This document shows, piece after piece, positions 35,407-44,771 of a DNA stretch of 64,000 nucleotides (position 1 is its first letter; every line of letters begins with the position of its first letter). A model generated the notes under the pieces. That model was not told the origin of the DNA, ran no database searches, and saw only the letters and a list, made by a program, of their open reading frames with translations. Both the position numbers and the translations under genes were made by a program. Origin of the DNA: Janthinobacterium agaricidamnosum NBRC 102515 = DSM 9628 (GTDB lineage Bacteria; Pseudomonadota; Gammaproteobacteria; Burkholderiales; Burkholderiaceae_D); NCBI RefSeq assembly GCF_000723165.1, contig NZ_HG322949.1:5381524-5445523 (forward strand), in the 5' to 3' direction.

Positions 35407-36282
35407 ATGTTAGTTCATATTTTTCGTTTTTTATCCATGTTTCCCTTATGGATTTTACACTCCCTAGGCGCAGTGCTGGGATGGCTGGTGTATCTGCTGT
35501 CGCCGTCTTATCGGCGGCGCATGCGCGACAACATGGCCCGTGCAGGGTTTTCGCAACACTTGTCGGCCGCCATCGCCGAATCCGGCAAGAGCGTGCTGGA
35601 ATTGCCGTTTATCTGGTGCGCGGCGCCCGGGCGCGTGGCGCGCCATGCGACGGTGGACAACTGGGAACTGGTGCAACAGGCGCTGGAGCGCGGCAAGGGC
35701 ATCGTGTTCCTGACGCCGCACCTGGGCTGTTTTGAAATCGTCGCGCAGCAAATCGCGCTGCGCACGGCGCTGACGGTGATGTACCGGCCGCCGCGCCAGG
35801 CGGCGCTGAAGCCGCTGATCGAAGGCGCCCGCGCGCGCGAAAACCTGGCGCTGGCGCCGGCCAATATGTCGGGCGTGCGGATTTTCGCCAAATGCCTGAA
35901 AAAAGGCCAGCCGATCGGCTTGCTGCCCGACCAGGTGCCGCAAGAAGGCGAAGGCGTGTGGGCCGACTTTTTCGGCCGCAGCGCCTATACCATGACCTTG
36001 CCGGCCAAGCTGGCCCTGATGGGCGACGCCCAGGTGATCGTCACCTACGCCGAGCGCTTGCCCGGTGGCAAAGGGTACAAGGTGCATTTTGTGCCGTTCG
36101 AGGCGTCGCTGGAAGGCGATTCGGCCAGCCAGGCGCGCACCATCAATGCCGCCATGGAGCAATTGATCGCGCGTTGCCCGAGCCAGTATTTCTGGAGCTA
36201 CAACCGCTATAAAGTGCCGCGCGGCGCGCCGCCGCCGGACGCCGCCGCCAACGCCCCGGCCTCGGCCAGGGAGCACGCATGA
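35407..36282 (+). CDS. LpxL/HtrB-family lipid A acyltransferase
   Basis: A 291-residue membrane-bound acyltransferase that probably adds a secondary acyl chain to lipid A. An N-terminal hydrophobic anchor (about 10-32) is followed by the catalytic H-x4-E motif HLGCFE at 105-110. The frame is open from a TTG at 35344, but the upstream part is AT-rich with no ribosome-binding site, so the ATG at 35407 is used. The stop overlaps the next acyltransferase start by 4 bp. Confidence 0.88.
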   Translation: MLVHIFRFLSMFPLWILHSLGAVLGWLVYLLSPSYRRRMRDNMARAGFSQHLSAAIAESGKSVLELPFIWCAAPGRVARHATVDNWELVQQALERGKGIVFLTPHLGCFEIVAQQIALRTALTVMYRPPRQAALKPLIEGARARENLALAPANMSGVRIFAKCLKKGQPIGLLPDQVPQEGEGVWADFFGRSAYTMTLPAKLALMGDAQVIVTYAERLPGGKGYKVHFVPFEASLEGDSASQARTINAAMEQLIARCPSQYFWSYNRYKVPRGAPPPDAAANAPASAREHA

Positions 36283-37154
36283 GGATCTTGCTAGGCATCA
36301 TGTGGCTGCTGCATTGGCTGCCGCTACCCTTGCTGGGCCGTTTCGGCAAGGCCGTCGGCAGCCTGCTGTTCATCGTCATGGGACCGCGGCGCCACATCGC
36401 GCTGACCAATTTGCGGCTGTGCATGCCGGAATTGTCGGAAGCCGAGCGGGTGGTACTGGCGCGCCGGCATTTCCAGGCCTATTCGCGCAGCGTGTGGGAA
36501 CGCGGCATCCTGTGGTGGGCGTCGGAAGCGCGGCTGCGGCGCCTGATCAAGGTGGTGCCGGCGTTTCCCGGCGCCGCCATCGCCTCCGGGCCGACCATCT
36601 TGCTGTGTCCGCATTTCGTGTGCCTGGACGTGGCCGGCGTCGCCACGGCGATGGAAATCAGCGCATCGTCGATGTATGTGCAGCAAAAGAATGATGTCTT
36701 CGACCAGGTGCTGCGCAAGGGCCGTTCGCGCTTCCGCCCCGTCAAACTGTTCACCCGGCAAGACGGCATCAAACCCATCATGCGCGCGCTGCGCGACGGC
36801 TTGCCGTATTTCATGCTGCCAGACATGGATTTTGGCGAAAAAGACGCCGAATTCGTGCCATTCTTTGGCATGCCCGCCGCCACGCTGACCGCCACCGCCC
36901 GCATCGCGGTCGCCGCCAAGGCGCAACTGATGCCGGTGATCGCCACCTTCCTGCCCGATTATCAGGGTTGGCAAGTGACATATTATCCGGCATGGGACAA
37001 TTACCCCGGCCCGGACATCACCGCAGCGACGCGGCGCATGAATCAATTCATCGAAGAGCAGGTACGCCTGACTCCAGAGCAATATTTCTGGACCCACAAG
37101 CGCTTCAAGACGCGCCCGGAAGGCCAGCCCTCGTTGTATGACAAGAATGAATAG
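36279..37154 (+). CDS. Second LpxL/LpxM-type lysophospholipid acyltransferase (HX4D variant)
   Basis: A 291-residue paralogue of the upstream gene, translationally coupled to it (ATGA overlap). The N-terminal hydrophobic segment is about 3-35. The catalytic motif is HFVCLD (His112-x4-Asp117), with Asp in the place of Glu, a variation known in acyltransferases of this fold. The two enzymes probably act one after the other on lipid A, with different acyl donors or sites. Confidence 0.88.
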   Translation: MRILLGIMWLLHWLPLPLLGRFGKAVGSLLFIVMGPRRHIALTNLRLCMPELSEAERVVLARRHFQAYSRSVWERGILWWASEARLRRLIKVVPAFPGAAIASGPTILLCPHFVCLDVAGVATAMEISASSMYVQQKNDVFDQVLRKGRSRFRPVKLFTRQDGIKPIMRALRDGLPYFMLPDMDFGEKDAEFVPFFGMPAATLTATARIAVAAKAQLMPVIATFLPDYQGWQVTYYPAWDNYPGPDITAATRRMNQFIEEQVRLTPEQYFWTHKRFKTRPEGQPSLYDKNE

Positions 37155-37161
37155 ACCCCAT

Positions 37162-38025
37162 ATGAAACTGAAATTCAGCAAGATGCACGGCGCCGGCAAT
37201 GACTTCATCGTCATCGATGCGATCCACCAGGAGATCGGGTTCAGCGCGCGGCAATGGCAAGCGCTGGCCGACCGCCGTTTCGGCATCGGCGCCGACCAGA
37301 TCCTGGTGGTCGAAAAACCGCGCACGCCGGGTTGCGACTTCCGCTACCGCATCTACAACAACGATGGCGGCGAAGTCGAGCAATGCGGCAATGGCGCGCG
37401 CGCCTTCGTCAAGTTCGTCAGTGAAAAAGGCTTGTCGCCGAAAACCAGCATCACGGTGGAAACCATGGCCGGCATCATCACGCCGCGCCTCGAAGCGGAT
37501 GGGTCGGTCACGGTCGACATGGGCGCGCCGGTGCTGGAGCCGGCCTTGGTGCCGTTCGATGCGTCCGGTCTCGACGGCGTGCGCCAAGGCACCGACACGG
37601 TGTGGCCGCTGGACCTGGCGTTGCCGGGCGCGGCGGCCTCGGTGCTGGTGTCGGTGGTGTCGATGGGTAATCCGCACGCGGTGCACGTGGTGGCCGATGT
37701 CGACACCGAGCCGCTGCAGCAGAGCGGGCCGCTGATCGAACATCATCCGCGCTTTCCGAAGCGGGTCAATGCCGGCTACATGCAAATCGTCGGTCGCAAC
37801 GAAATCAAGCTGCGCGTGTATGAACGGGGCGCCGGCGAAACGCTGGCGTGCGGCACCGGCGCCTGCGCGGCGGCCGTGGCCGGCATCCGCCGCGGCCTGC
37901 TCGACTCGCCGGTGAAGGTCAACGCGCGCGGCGGCGTGCTGTCGATCAGCTGGGCCGGCGTGGGCCAGCCGGTGCTGATGAGCGGTCCGGCGGTCACCGT
38001 CTTCGACGGCGAAATCGAAATCTAG
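37162..38025 (+). CDS. dapF: Diaminopimelate epimerase
   Basis: A 287-residue PLP-independent epimerase that turns LL-DAP into meso-DAP for lysine and peptidoglycan. The N-terminus [13 protein letters not shown] and the two catalytic cysteines, in [10 protein letters not shown] and LACGTGACA, are intact. The ATG at 37162 gives the usual start; an in-frame ATG at 37147 overlaps the upstream gene. The last base of its TAG stop is the first base of REP-like copy B. Confidence 0.96.
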   Translation: MKLKFSKMHGAGNDFIVIDAIHQEIGFSARQWQALADRRFGIGADQILVVEKPRTPGCDFRYRIYNNDGGEVEQCGNGARAFVKFVSEKGLSPKTSITVETMAGIITPRLEADGSVTVDMGAPVLEPALVPFDASGLDGVRQGTDTVWPLDLALPGAAASVLVSVVSMGNPHAVHVVADVDTEPLQQSGPLIEHHPRFPKRVNAGYMQIVGRNEIKLRVYERGAGETLACGTGACAAAVAGIRRGLLDSPVKVNARGGVLSISWAGVGQPVLMSGPAVTVFDGEIEI

Positions 38026-38089
38026 AGCATCTGAAAAACGTCCATGGCGGTGTTGCATCGCCTTGCCCTGAACATTTTGTCAGGCGCTC
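38025..38089. repeat. REP-like 65-bp palindrome, copy B
   Basis: GAGCATCTGA (38025-38034) pairs imperfectly with TCAGGCGCTC (38080-38089). The core CCATGGCGG-TGTTGCATCGC-CTTGCCCTGAAC matches copy A at 23121-23186. As there, it begins on the final base of a stop codon and fills the space between convergent genes, here ending directly at the stop of the Sel1 gene. Confidence 0.8.
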
Positions 38090-39667
38090 TTAAGCCGCTA
38101 ACAAGCTACGCTCCGGCAACACCGCGCCGGCCGGATGACTGGCCAGCAAATACGTTTTCAAGCGGTACAGGCGCTGGCGATAATTGCCTTCCGGTCCATC
38201 CAGGCTGCAATCGACGCCGTCGAACAGCCGCAGCAGCCGGTCCAGCGCCTGCCGTTCCTGTACCGTGCGCAGCAACACCAGGCGCCGCTTGCCGCGGCCA
38301 TGGCTGGCGCGGATATCGACCACCAGGCAATGGCCCTGGTCGGCGCCATGCACATCCAGCAACAACGCTTCGGCGCGCGACAGCTGGAAACGCCGGCCCA
38401 GCTCCAGCCGCGCCGCCAGCAAAGGCTGGCGGCCCGCCAGTTCCAGCGCCGCCAACGGTCCGATGGCCTGGCCCCAGTACGGCGCGGTGGCCGGCGGCGC
38501 GATCTTGCGCAATGCGCGTTCCGCTTCGACACTGCCCTGCGCGGCCGCTTTCAGCAACCAGTACGCGGCGCGGACATCGCTGTTTTCGGCATCGCGCCGG
38601 TTGCGCCACGCCAGGATGCCGCATTCGAGTTGCGCCGCGCTATGGCCCATGCCGGCCGCCCGTTCCAGGCAAGACTGCGCTTCCTGCACGCTGCGCTGCG
38701 AAAATTCCGGCTTGATATAAATACGCGACAAGGCGAACCACGCATCGGCCAACCCTTGCTCGCCGGCCTGGGTCAGCCAGCGGATCGCGCGCTTGAAATT
38801 GACGCCCCGGTTGACCACGGCGCCGCAGCCGGCTTGCAAGCGGGTGCCCTGCGCATCCATGCGGGCAAACCACAGCCCTAGCGCCAGTTGCGCGGCGCGG
38901 TCGCCGCCGCGCGCCGCCAGTTCAAAAAAGCGTACCGCCTCGGCTTGCTCCGCGCCGGCTCCGCCCAGACCCAATACCTGGCCGCAGCGCGACAACAGCA
39001 GCAAGTCCGGCAGCGCCAGCGCAGCCTGCGGAGGTTTGCGGCCATGGCCGGCCGCTTCGTGCCGTTCCAGCAGCCGCCGCGCCATCGGCAAGGCGCGCGC
39101 CAGGAAGGCCGGCCGGTCGCCAGCCGACCAGGCCTGTTCCAGCACTTCCTGCAAAGCCGCGCCGACGCCGCTGTCGGCGGCCTGGGTCAGCCAGCTCTGC
39201 CCCTCCGGCAAGAAAGTGCAAGCGGCGACGCCGGGCGCCGCGCCGCCATGCCGCGCCAGCAGCCACAAGGCGTCCGGCAAGCCGGCCCGGGCCGCCTCTT
39301 CGAGCGCCCGCAACGCGTCCGCCTGCAGTGCGGCATCGGCCTCCGCTGCGCAAGCGCTGTCGCCGAACACCAGTTGCGCCAGCACCAGGCCGGCCGGCCT
39401 GATGCCGGCGCGATAAGCATGCCGGTAAAACGGCATCAGCATGGCGGCGCCCGGGTACGCCAATTCATAGGGTATGTGGGCGCCGATTAATAACTTCGCT
39501 TCGGAATTATTTTGTAGCGCGGCGCGCTGCAGCCAATGCAGCGCGGTGGCTAAGCTTTGCGGTAATCCGGCGCGGCCAAATAAATACAGCTTTCCCAGCA
39601 CCAGCTGACATTCGCCGTCGCCAGCGCGCGCGCCCTTAATCATTCCTAACACTTCACGATTTGCCAT
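38090..39667 (-). CDS. Sel1-like repeat protein
   Basis: A 525-residue protein made mostly of Sel1/TPR-like helical repeats, for example GDGECQLVLGKLYLFG near the start and GLADAWFALSRIYIKPEF and GHSAAQLECGILAWRN later. It has no signal peptide or membrane segment, so it is probably a cytoplasmic scaffold. The last ~120 residues (from about 405) have no Sel1 pattern and contain a strand-rich region (ALLLDVHGADQGHCLVVDIRA) of unknown fold. The start at 39667 (MANREVLG) is preferred; the frame is open to 39715. Its function is not known. Confidence 0.75.
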   Translation of the reverse strand: MANREVLGMIKGARAGDGECQLVLGKLYLFGRAGLPQSLATALHWLQRAALQNNSEAKLLIGAHIPYELAYPGAAMLMPFYRHAYRAGIRPAGLVLAQLVFGDSACAAEADAALQADALRALEEAARAGLPDALWLLARHGGAAPGVAACTFLPEGQSWLTQAADSGVGAALQEVLEQAWSAGDRPAFLARALPMARRLLERHEAAGHGRKPPQAALALPDLLLLSRCGQVLGLGGAGAEQAEAVRFFELAARGGDRAAQLALGLWFARMDAQGTRLQAGCGAVVNRGVNFKRAIRWLTQAGEQGLADAWFALSRIYIKPEFSQRSVQEAQSCLERAAGMGHSAAQLECGILAWRNRRDAENSDVRAAYWLLKAAAQGSVEAERALRKIAPPATAPYWGQAIGPLAALELAGRQPLLAARLELGRRFQLSRAEALLLDVHGADQGHCLVVDIRASHGRGKRRLVLLRTVQERQALDRLLRLFDGVDCSLDGPEGNYRQRLYRLKTYLLASHPAGAVLPERSLLAA

Positions 39668-40185
39668 TGATTTACTTAATGTTAATTCAGCGCATGCCCA
39701 TGTATGCAAGCTCATATAGGAATAAGCCAGGCACTGCCGAATGCAATATCAATTCCCGTTCAGGCATCACAACAAAGCTGACAGGCACAAATAAATCCGT
39801 GGAAAGCGGAATTCCGGCGCTTCCTGACTGGTCAGTGTAGCGCTGGCAGCGGACGCAGCGATAGATAAGTGCAGCAGAAGGTTGAGCTAGCTCAAAGACT
39901 GAAAAATATCCGCTCTCCCCTATGACGGGCCATAGGGCTGTATGAAAACAAAGCTTGCCGCAAGGAAATGTTTTCGTCAAATTGACGCGTTACAAAAATA
40001 CAACAACAAGCTTGGATTATTTGGTTTTTTACCAATCTTGGCATGCACAATCAACCAAGCCGCCGATCTTGACGCCATCAGCGTTTATGGTTCAGCTCAT
40101 CCAAGCGCTGAATAAAAGCATCAGATAAAAACAGCACTGCTGCTCCATGGATCTTTGAGCGATTTACCTTTATAAGGAACAAGAA
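39668..40185. other. Long AT-rich leader between the Sel1 gene and the porin
   Basis: A 518-bp gap between divergent genes. The half next to the porin is AT-rich and probably carries its promoter and a long 5' UTR; AAGGAACAAGAA just before the porin ATG is a strong ribosome-binding site. A 97-codon minus-strand frame (39687-39980) has no recognisable features and is not called. No small RNA can be identified by eye. Confidence 0.5.
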
Positions 40186-41220
40186 ATGAAAAAATCATTG
40201 CTAGCCCTGGCATTGTTCAGTGCATTTGCCGGCATGGCGCATGCACAGTCGTCTGTGCAAATTTACGGTACCGTGGATGCGGGTATCGCCAAAGCAACCG
40301 GCAACACCACCATCGTTACCAAACGCGACAACAATAAATTGGGTTTCAAAGGCGTGGAAGACCTGGGCAGCGGCTTGAAAGCATTGTTCCAACTGGAAAT
40401 CCGTTACGAATCCGATACCGGCACCATCGAAAACACCTCGGGCGTCAACTCGCGGCCGCTGTTCCAGGGCCAAAGCCGGGTCGGCTTGCAAGGCGACTTC
40501 GGCACCGTGCGCCTGGGACGCGGCCTGACCGCCTACCAGGAAACCAGCACCGCCTTCGAACCCTGGTCCGGCATGCCGACACCGGCCGGTTTCCAGACCG
40601 ACTTGCAAGTGGCCGGCTACACCAGCGATCCCTTGAGCGCTCCAGGCAACTCGCGCAACCGTTTTTCAAACGCGGTGTTTTATAACACCCCGGTGTTGTC
40701 CGGCTTCCAGCTGAACGTCACTATCGCCAGCAAGGAAGGCAACAATGGCGCGCTGGTCGGCACCGGCACCCCGGCCACGCCGCAATATCCGCTGAACGCG
40801 ACCGCCAGCGTCAACCCATATTCGTTGTCGGGCACCTATACCAACGGTCCGTTCGCCGGCATGCTGGCGTACGAACGCAATGCGGTCGAATCAAAACTGT
40901 GGTCGATAGGCGCAACGCTGGTCGCCGTGCCGGACTTGAAACTGTTCGCCACCTATCAGCGCCAGGACGAAGGCCATACCCGTCCGGTCAATCCTAAAAC
41001 CAAGGCCTGGGTGCTCGGCTTGAACTATGACGTCGGCCCAGGCAAGGTGCGCGCCGGTTATGGCCAGAAAACCCCGGACGGCGTGGTCAAGACCAAGCAG
41101 GCGTCGCTCGGTTATGACTACAACCTGTCGAAACGCACCTATCTGTACGCGGACATTTCGAATCGCAAGGATGCCACGTCGCGCACCTATTATGGGGTCG
41201 GCGTGCACCACAATTTCTAA
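40186..41220 (+). CDS. General outer-membrane porin (betaproteobacterial GBP type)
   Basis: A 344-residue 16-strand-type porin. The signal peptide (about 1-20, ending AHA) is followed by the mature start QSSVQIYGTVDAGIAKATG. The internal motif KLGFKGVEDLGSGLKALFQLE is typical of Burkholderiales porins, and the chain ends in the Phe needed for assembly (VGVHHNF). It allows passive diffusion of small solutes. It has a strong ribosome-binding site and its own terminator, so it is a single-gene unit. Confidence 0.94.
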   Translation: MKKSLLALALFSAFAGMAHAQSSVQIYGTVDAGIAKATGNTTIVTKRDNNKLGFKGVEDLGSGLKALFQLEIRYESDTGTIENTSGVNSRPLFQGQSRVGLQGDFGTVRLGRGLTAYQETSTAFEPWSGMPTPAGFQTDLQVAGYTSDPLSAPGNSRNRFSNAVFYNTPVLSGFQLNVTIASKEGNNGALVGTGTPATPQYPLNATASVNPYSLSGTYTNGPFAGMLAYERNAVESKLWSIGATLVAVPDLKLFATYQRQDEGHTRPVNPKTKAWVLGLNYDVGPGKVRAGYGQKTPDGVVKTKQASLGYDYNLSKRTYLYADISNRKDATSRTYYGVGVHHNF

Positions 41221-41251
41221 CCTGTGAATCGCCCGATCGATACATAGTCGG

Positions 41252-41279
41252 CGGCCATGGTCACCCATGGCCGTTTTTC
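41252..41279 (+). terminator. Terminator of the porin gene
   Basis: CGGCCATGG (41252-41260) and CCATGGCCG (41265-41273) form a perfect 9-bp stem with a TCAC loop, followed by five T. Confidence 0.9.
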
Positions 41280-41406
41280 TTTGCTGAATCATCGCGCGCG
41301 CCGCGATACATCCGTTTGCGCCACGGCGCGGCGCGACTCGGTTAGAATTGGCGTTACGGTTGCCGGCCCGCCGGCAAGCTCATTCCTTTACTGACCGAAG
41401 CCATCA

Positions 41407-42084
41407 ATGACCGCCACCCTGGATTCAAGCACCGTCGCACAATACCTGACCGATCACCCGGGCTTTTTTGAAGAGCACGCCGGCCTGCTGGGCGACGTCA
41501 AACTGAGCAGCCCGCTGACCGGACGCACCGTGTCGCTGCAAGAACGGCAAATGGAAGTCATGCGCGACAAATACAAGGCGCTGGAATTGCGCATGTCCAA
41601 CCTGTCGCGGCTGGCCGATGAAAACCTGGCCATCGCTAATAAATTTCACAAGTGGAACCAGATCCTGTTGCAGGCCGGCAAGGACGCCGACTTGCCGCGC
41701 ACCTTGGCCGATGGCTTGCAAACCACGTTCGACGTGCCGCAAGTGACCGTGCGCCTGTGGCAAACCGCCGAGCAATATGCCGGCGCGTGGTTCACCCAGG
41801 AGGTCTCGGGCGACGCCAGGATGTTCGCCAACAGCTTGCTGGCACCTTATTGCGGCAGCAACCACGATTTCGAAGCCGTGCGCTGGCTCGATGACGCCGG
41901 CAAAGTGCTGTCGACCGCGATCCTGCCCTTGCGCGTACCGGGCAAGGGCGGCCCCGCGTTCGGCTTGCTGATCCTCGGTTCGCCGCAGGCGGAACGCTTT
42001 ACGTCCGAGATGGCGACCGATTTCCTGGTCCATATCGGCGAAACCGCCAGCGCCGCGCTGCTGTCGCTGCGCGCGCCGGCCTGA
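41407..42084 (+). CDS. DUF484 family protein
   Basis: A 225-residue protein of the DUF484 family. An N-terminal helical part (VAQYLTDHPGFFEEH; about 8-75 with coiled-coil character around LQERQMEVMRDKYKALELR) leads into a GAF-like domain (about 85-220). The molecular role is not known; it is regularly found next to xerC, as here (20 bp apart). This conserved pairing suggests some link to recombination or cell division, but that is inference. Confidence 0.88.
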   Translation: MTATLDSSTVAQYLTDHPGFFEEHAGLLGDVKLSSPLTGRTVSLQERQMEVMRDKYKALELRMSNLSRLADENLAIANKFHKWNQILLQAGKDADLPRTLADGLQTTFDVPQVTVRLWQTAEQYAGAWFTQEVSGDARMFANSLLAPYCGSNHDFEAVRWLDDAGKVLSTAILPLRVPGKGGPAFGLLILGSPQAERFTSEMATDFLVHIGETASAALLSLRAPA

Positions 42085-42103
42085 ACCGGTTCGGCAGCCG
42101 GCC

Positions 42104-43057
42104 ATGAGCGACGGACACGGCAAGCGTGGCAACAGCGAATGGCTGGACGCCTACCTGGCCCAGCTGACCGTCCAGCGCAAGCTCTCGCCGCACACGGTCA
42201 GCGCCTACCGGCGCGACCTGCTTGAATTAGCCGCGCTGAGCGAACGGCGCGGCTGGACCGACCTGGGCCACCAGGATATCCGCCGCTACATGTCGAAACT
42301 GCACGCCGGCGGCCTCGATCCCCGCTCGATCGCCCGCAAGCTGTCGAGCTGGCGCGGATTTTTTGACTGGCTCAGCGGCGAAACGGCGCTGGCCGCCAAT
42401 CCGGTCGACGGCATGCGCGCGCCGAAACGGGCCAAGACGCTCCCCAAGGCATTATCGGTCGACGATGCGGTGCACCTGATGACGCCGCCGCCGCACGCCG
42501 GCACGGCGCCGCCGCCGGACCAGCTGTGCAACCAGGCCATGTTCGAACTGCTGTATTCGAGCGGCTTGCGAGTCTCGGAACTGGCCGGACTGGACTTGCA
42601 TTACACCCAGAACGCCGACGGCGGCACGTCGCTGGGCTGGATCGACCTGGCCGGCGCCGAAGTCACGGTCACCGGCAAGGGCAACAAAATGCGCAAGGTA
42701 CCGGTCGGCAAGGCCGCGCTGGCGGCACTGCAGGCGTGGATCGCCGTGCGTCCGGCCGCGCAGGACGGCAGCATGGCCTTGTTTTTAAGCAATCGCGGCA
42801 GCCGGGTCTCGCCGCGCCTGATCCAGCTGCGCCTGAAAACCCATGCGCTGAAGGCTGGCACGCCCGTCAACGTCCACCCGCACGTGCTGCGCCATTCGTT
42901 CGCCTCGCATGTGCTGCAATCGTCGGGCGACTTGCGCGCGGTACAGGAAATGCTGGGCCATTCCAGTATTGCCTCGACCCAGGTATATACCGCGCTCGAC
43001 TTCCAGCACCTGGCGCAGGTGTATGACAAGGCCCATCCGCGAGCCAAGCTCAAGTAG
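42104..43057 (+). CDS. xerC: Site-specific tyrosine recombinase XerC
   Basis: A 317-residue recombinase that, with XerD, resolves chromosome dimers at dif. The SAM-like N-terminal domain (about 10-100) includes LSPHTVSAYRRDL. The catalytic domain has Arg in SSGLRVSEL, Lys in VTGKGNKMRKVP, the HVLRHSFASH box, His in LGHSSIASTQ and nucleophile Tyr in TQVYTALD. A proline-rich insertion (MTPPPHAGTAPPP) lies near residue 130, slightly longer than usual. It is downstream of DUF484. Confidence 0.94.
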   Translation: MSDGHGKRGNSEWLDAYLAQLTVQRKLSPHTVSAYRRDLLELAALSERRGWTDLGHQDIRRYMSKLHAGGLDPRSIARKLSSWRGFFDWLSGETALAANPVDGMRAPKRAKTLPKALSVDDAVHLMTPPPHAGTAPPPDQLCNQAMFELLYSSGLRVSELAGLDLHYTQNADGGTSLGWIDLAGAEVTVTGKGNKMRKVPVGKAALAALQAWIAVRPAAQDGSMALFLSNRGSRVSPRLIQLRLKTHALKAGTPVNVHPHVLRHSFASHVLQSSGDLRAVQEMLGHSSIASTQVYTALDFQHLAQVYDKAHPRAKLK

Positions 43058-43106
43058 CGTAAAGGCGCAGCGCCAGACTGATACACATCAAGCGTTGGCA
43101 CCGTGT

Positions 43107-43136
43107 TTGCAAGGATTTCTGAAAATCCGGCATAAT
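43107..43136 (+). promoter_or_regulatory. Putative promoter of the CobW-type gene
   Basis: TTGCAA (43107-43112) and CATAAT (43131-43136) are separated by 18 nt, about 60 bp before the start codon. No clear Zur palindrome is visible. Confidence 0.5.
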
Positions 43137-43195
43137 CGTCCGGATTCGCAGGACCGGCAGACACACTTTCATCCTTTTACAGCAACGGCATATCC

Positions 43196-44299
43196 ATGGC
43201 ACTGATACCCACCACCATCCTGACCGGCTTCCTCGGCGCCGGCAAGACCACCCTGCTCAACCGCATCTTGCAGGAAGACCATGGCTTGCGTATTGCCGTG
43301 ATTGAAAATGAATTCGGCCAGGAAAATATCGACAATGAAATCCTGGTGCAGGACAGCAAGGAACAAATCGTCGAAATGAATAACGGCTGCATTTGCTGCA
43401 CCGTGCGCGGCGACTTGATCGTCGCGCTGACCGAGCTGGCGCGCAAGCGCGACGCCGGCCAGCTGGCGTTCGACCGCATCGTCATCGAAACCACCGGCCT
43501 GGCCAATCCCGGCCCGGTGGCGCAAACCTTCTTTGTCGATGAAGCAGTCGGCAGCCACTACATGCTGGACGCTATCATCACGGTAGTGGATGCCCGTCAT
43601 TCCATGCAGCAACTCGACGAACATGAAGAAGCCCAGCGCCAGGTCGGTTTCGCCGACAAGCTGCTGCTGTCGAAAACCGACCTGGTCAGCAGCGACGAGG
43701 TCGCCATCCTGACCCGCCGCCTGAAGCGCATCAATCCGCGCGCGCCGATCGGCAGCGTCGATTTCGGCCGCGCGCCGCTGGCTGAAGTGCTCGACATCCG
43801 CGGTTTCAACCTGAATGAAAAGCTGGAACTGGACCCGGACTTCCTGGCCACCGAAACCGGCCATGTGCATGATCACGACCAAGCGCACGATCACGCGCAC
43901 GATCATCAGCACGGGCACAGGCATGAGCACGGCGCGGACTGCGCCAGCGATTGCGGCCACCAGGATCACGACCACCACGACCATCATCACGCCCATCACA
44001 GCGACGATATCGCGGCCTTCGTGTTCAAGAGCACGCGGCCGTTCGACAGCGCCAAGCTCGATGAATTCCTCGGCGGCCTGGTGCAGGTATTCGGGCCGCG
44101 CATGCTGCGCTACAAGGGCGTGCTGCTGATGCAGGGCGCCGAGCGCAAGGTGGTGTTCCAGGGCGTGCACCAGTTGATGGGCAGCGACCTCGGCGCCAAA
44201 TGGGGCGACGATGAAGTGCGCGGTAGCAAAATGGTATTTATTGGTAAAAATCTGCCTAAAGACATTTTTATTAGCGGACTAGAACAATGTCTGGTATAA
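43196..44299 (+). CDS. CobW/COG0523-family GTPase, putative metal chaperone
   Basis: A 367-residue G3E-family GTPase. Walker A is GFLGAGKTTL (11-20), the metal-binding motif is GCICC (64-68), and the GTP-specificity motif is SKTD (159-162). A long His/Asp-rich stretch (about 223-270) interrupts the chain before the CobW C-terminal domain and is suited to binding zinc or another divalent metal. COG0523 proteins insert or traffic metals; zinc is the best guess given the His-rich loop. dksA follows 470 bp later. Confidence 0.9.
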   Translation: MALIPTTILTGFLGAGKTTLLNRILQEDHGLRIAVIENEFGQENIDNEILVQDSKEQIVEMNNGCICCTVRGDLIVALTELARKRDAGQLAFDRIVIETTGLANPGPVAQTFFVDEAVGSHYMLDAIITVVDARHSMQQLDEHEEAQRQVGFADKLLLSKTDLVSSDEVAILTRRLKRINPRAPIGSVDFGRAPLAEVLDIRGFNLNEKLELDPDFLATETGHVHDHDQAHDHAHDHQHGHRHEHGADCASDCGHQDHDHHDHHHAHHSDDIAAFVFKSTRPFDSAKLDEFLGGLVQVFGPRMLRYKGVLLMQGAERKVVFQGVHQLMGSDLGAKWGDDEVRGSKMVFIGKNLPKDIFISGLEQCLV

Positions 44300-44771
44300 A
44301 CTACCCGGGTTTTGCGAAAGACAAGGATAAGCAAGCCGCTGATGCGCTGCATGGCGGTGGTAACATGGCCTGGTAGCGATTCCCGGCTGCGTCAGCGACA
44401 TGCGCGCCACGCCTGATCGGCTGGCCGGTAAATCGGGATGGCAATATGATACAAAGCATGACAAAATCGGCAAAAGAAACGGCGCATGTCGTGAACGCGT
44501 CATCAAGCGCAGGCACAATGCCCGGCGCACCGGACCAAACCGAACCATTACCAGGCAGCAGGTCGATAGTACGTCAGGCAACAGGCGAGACCGGCGCATA
44601 GCAGTGAAAAGTTGCCAATCTGGCAAAGGCATGCTGTATGCCCGCCAGTGTTGCAAGCAGTAACATCCGGCAAGCTGAAAAGCGCCAAAGCGGATACCGG
44701 TGCAGTTGACGGCCCAGTGCCGCACAGCTGATCAATTTGAAAACTCTGTCGTATCGAAGGTAAGCGAAGTC
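44300..44771. other. Intergenic region between cobW-type gene and dksA
   Basis: A 472-bp gap, long for this neighbourhood. It should hold the dksA promoter (TTGACG near 44703 is a possible -35 box, with no good -10). No terminator follows the cobW-type gene, and no gene, repeat or RNA structure can be supported. Confidence 0.5.

Noticed and set aside
39687..39980. 97-codon minus-strand frame upstream of the Sel1 gene
   Set aside because: No ribosome-binding site, no domain, and it covers the probable promoter region of the Sel1 gene and porin.
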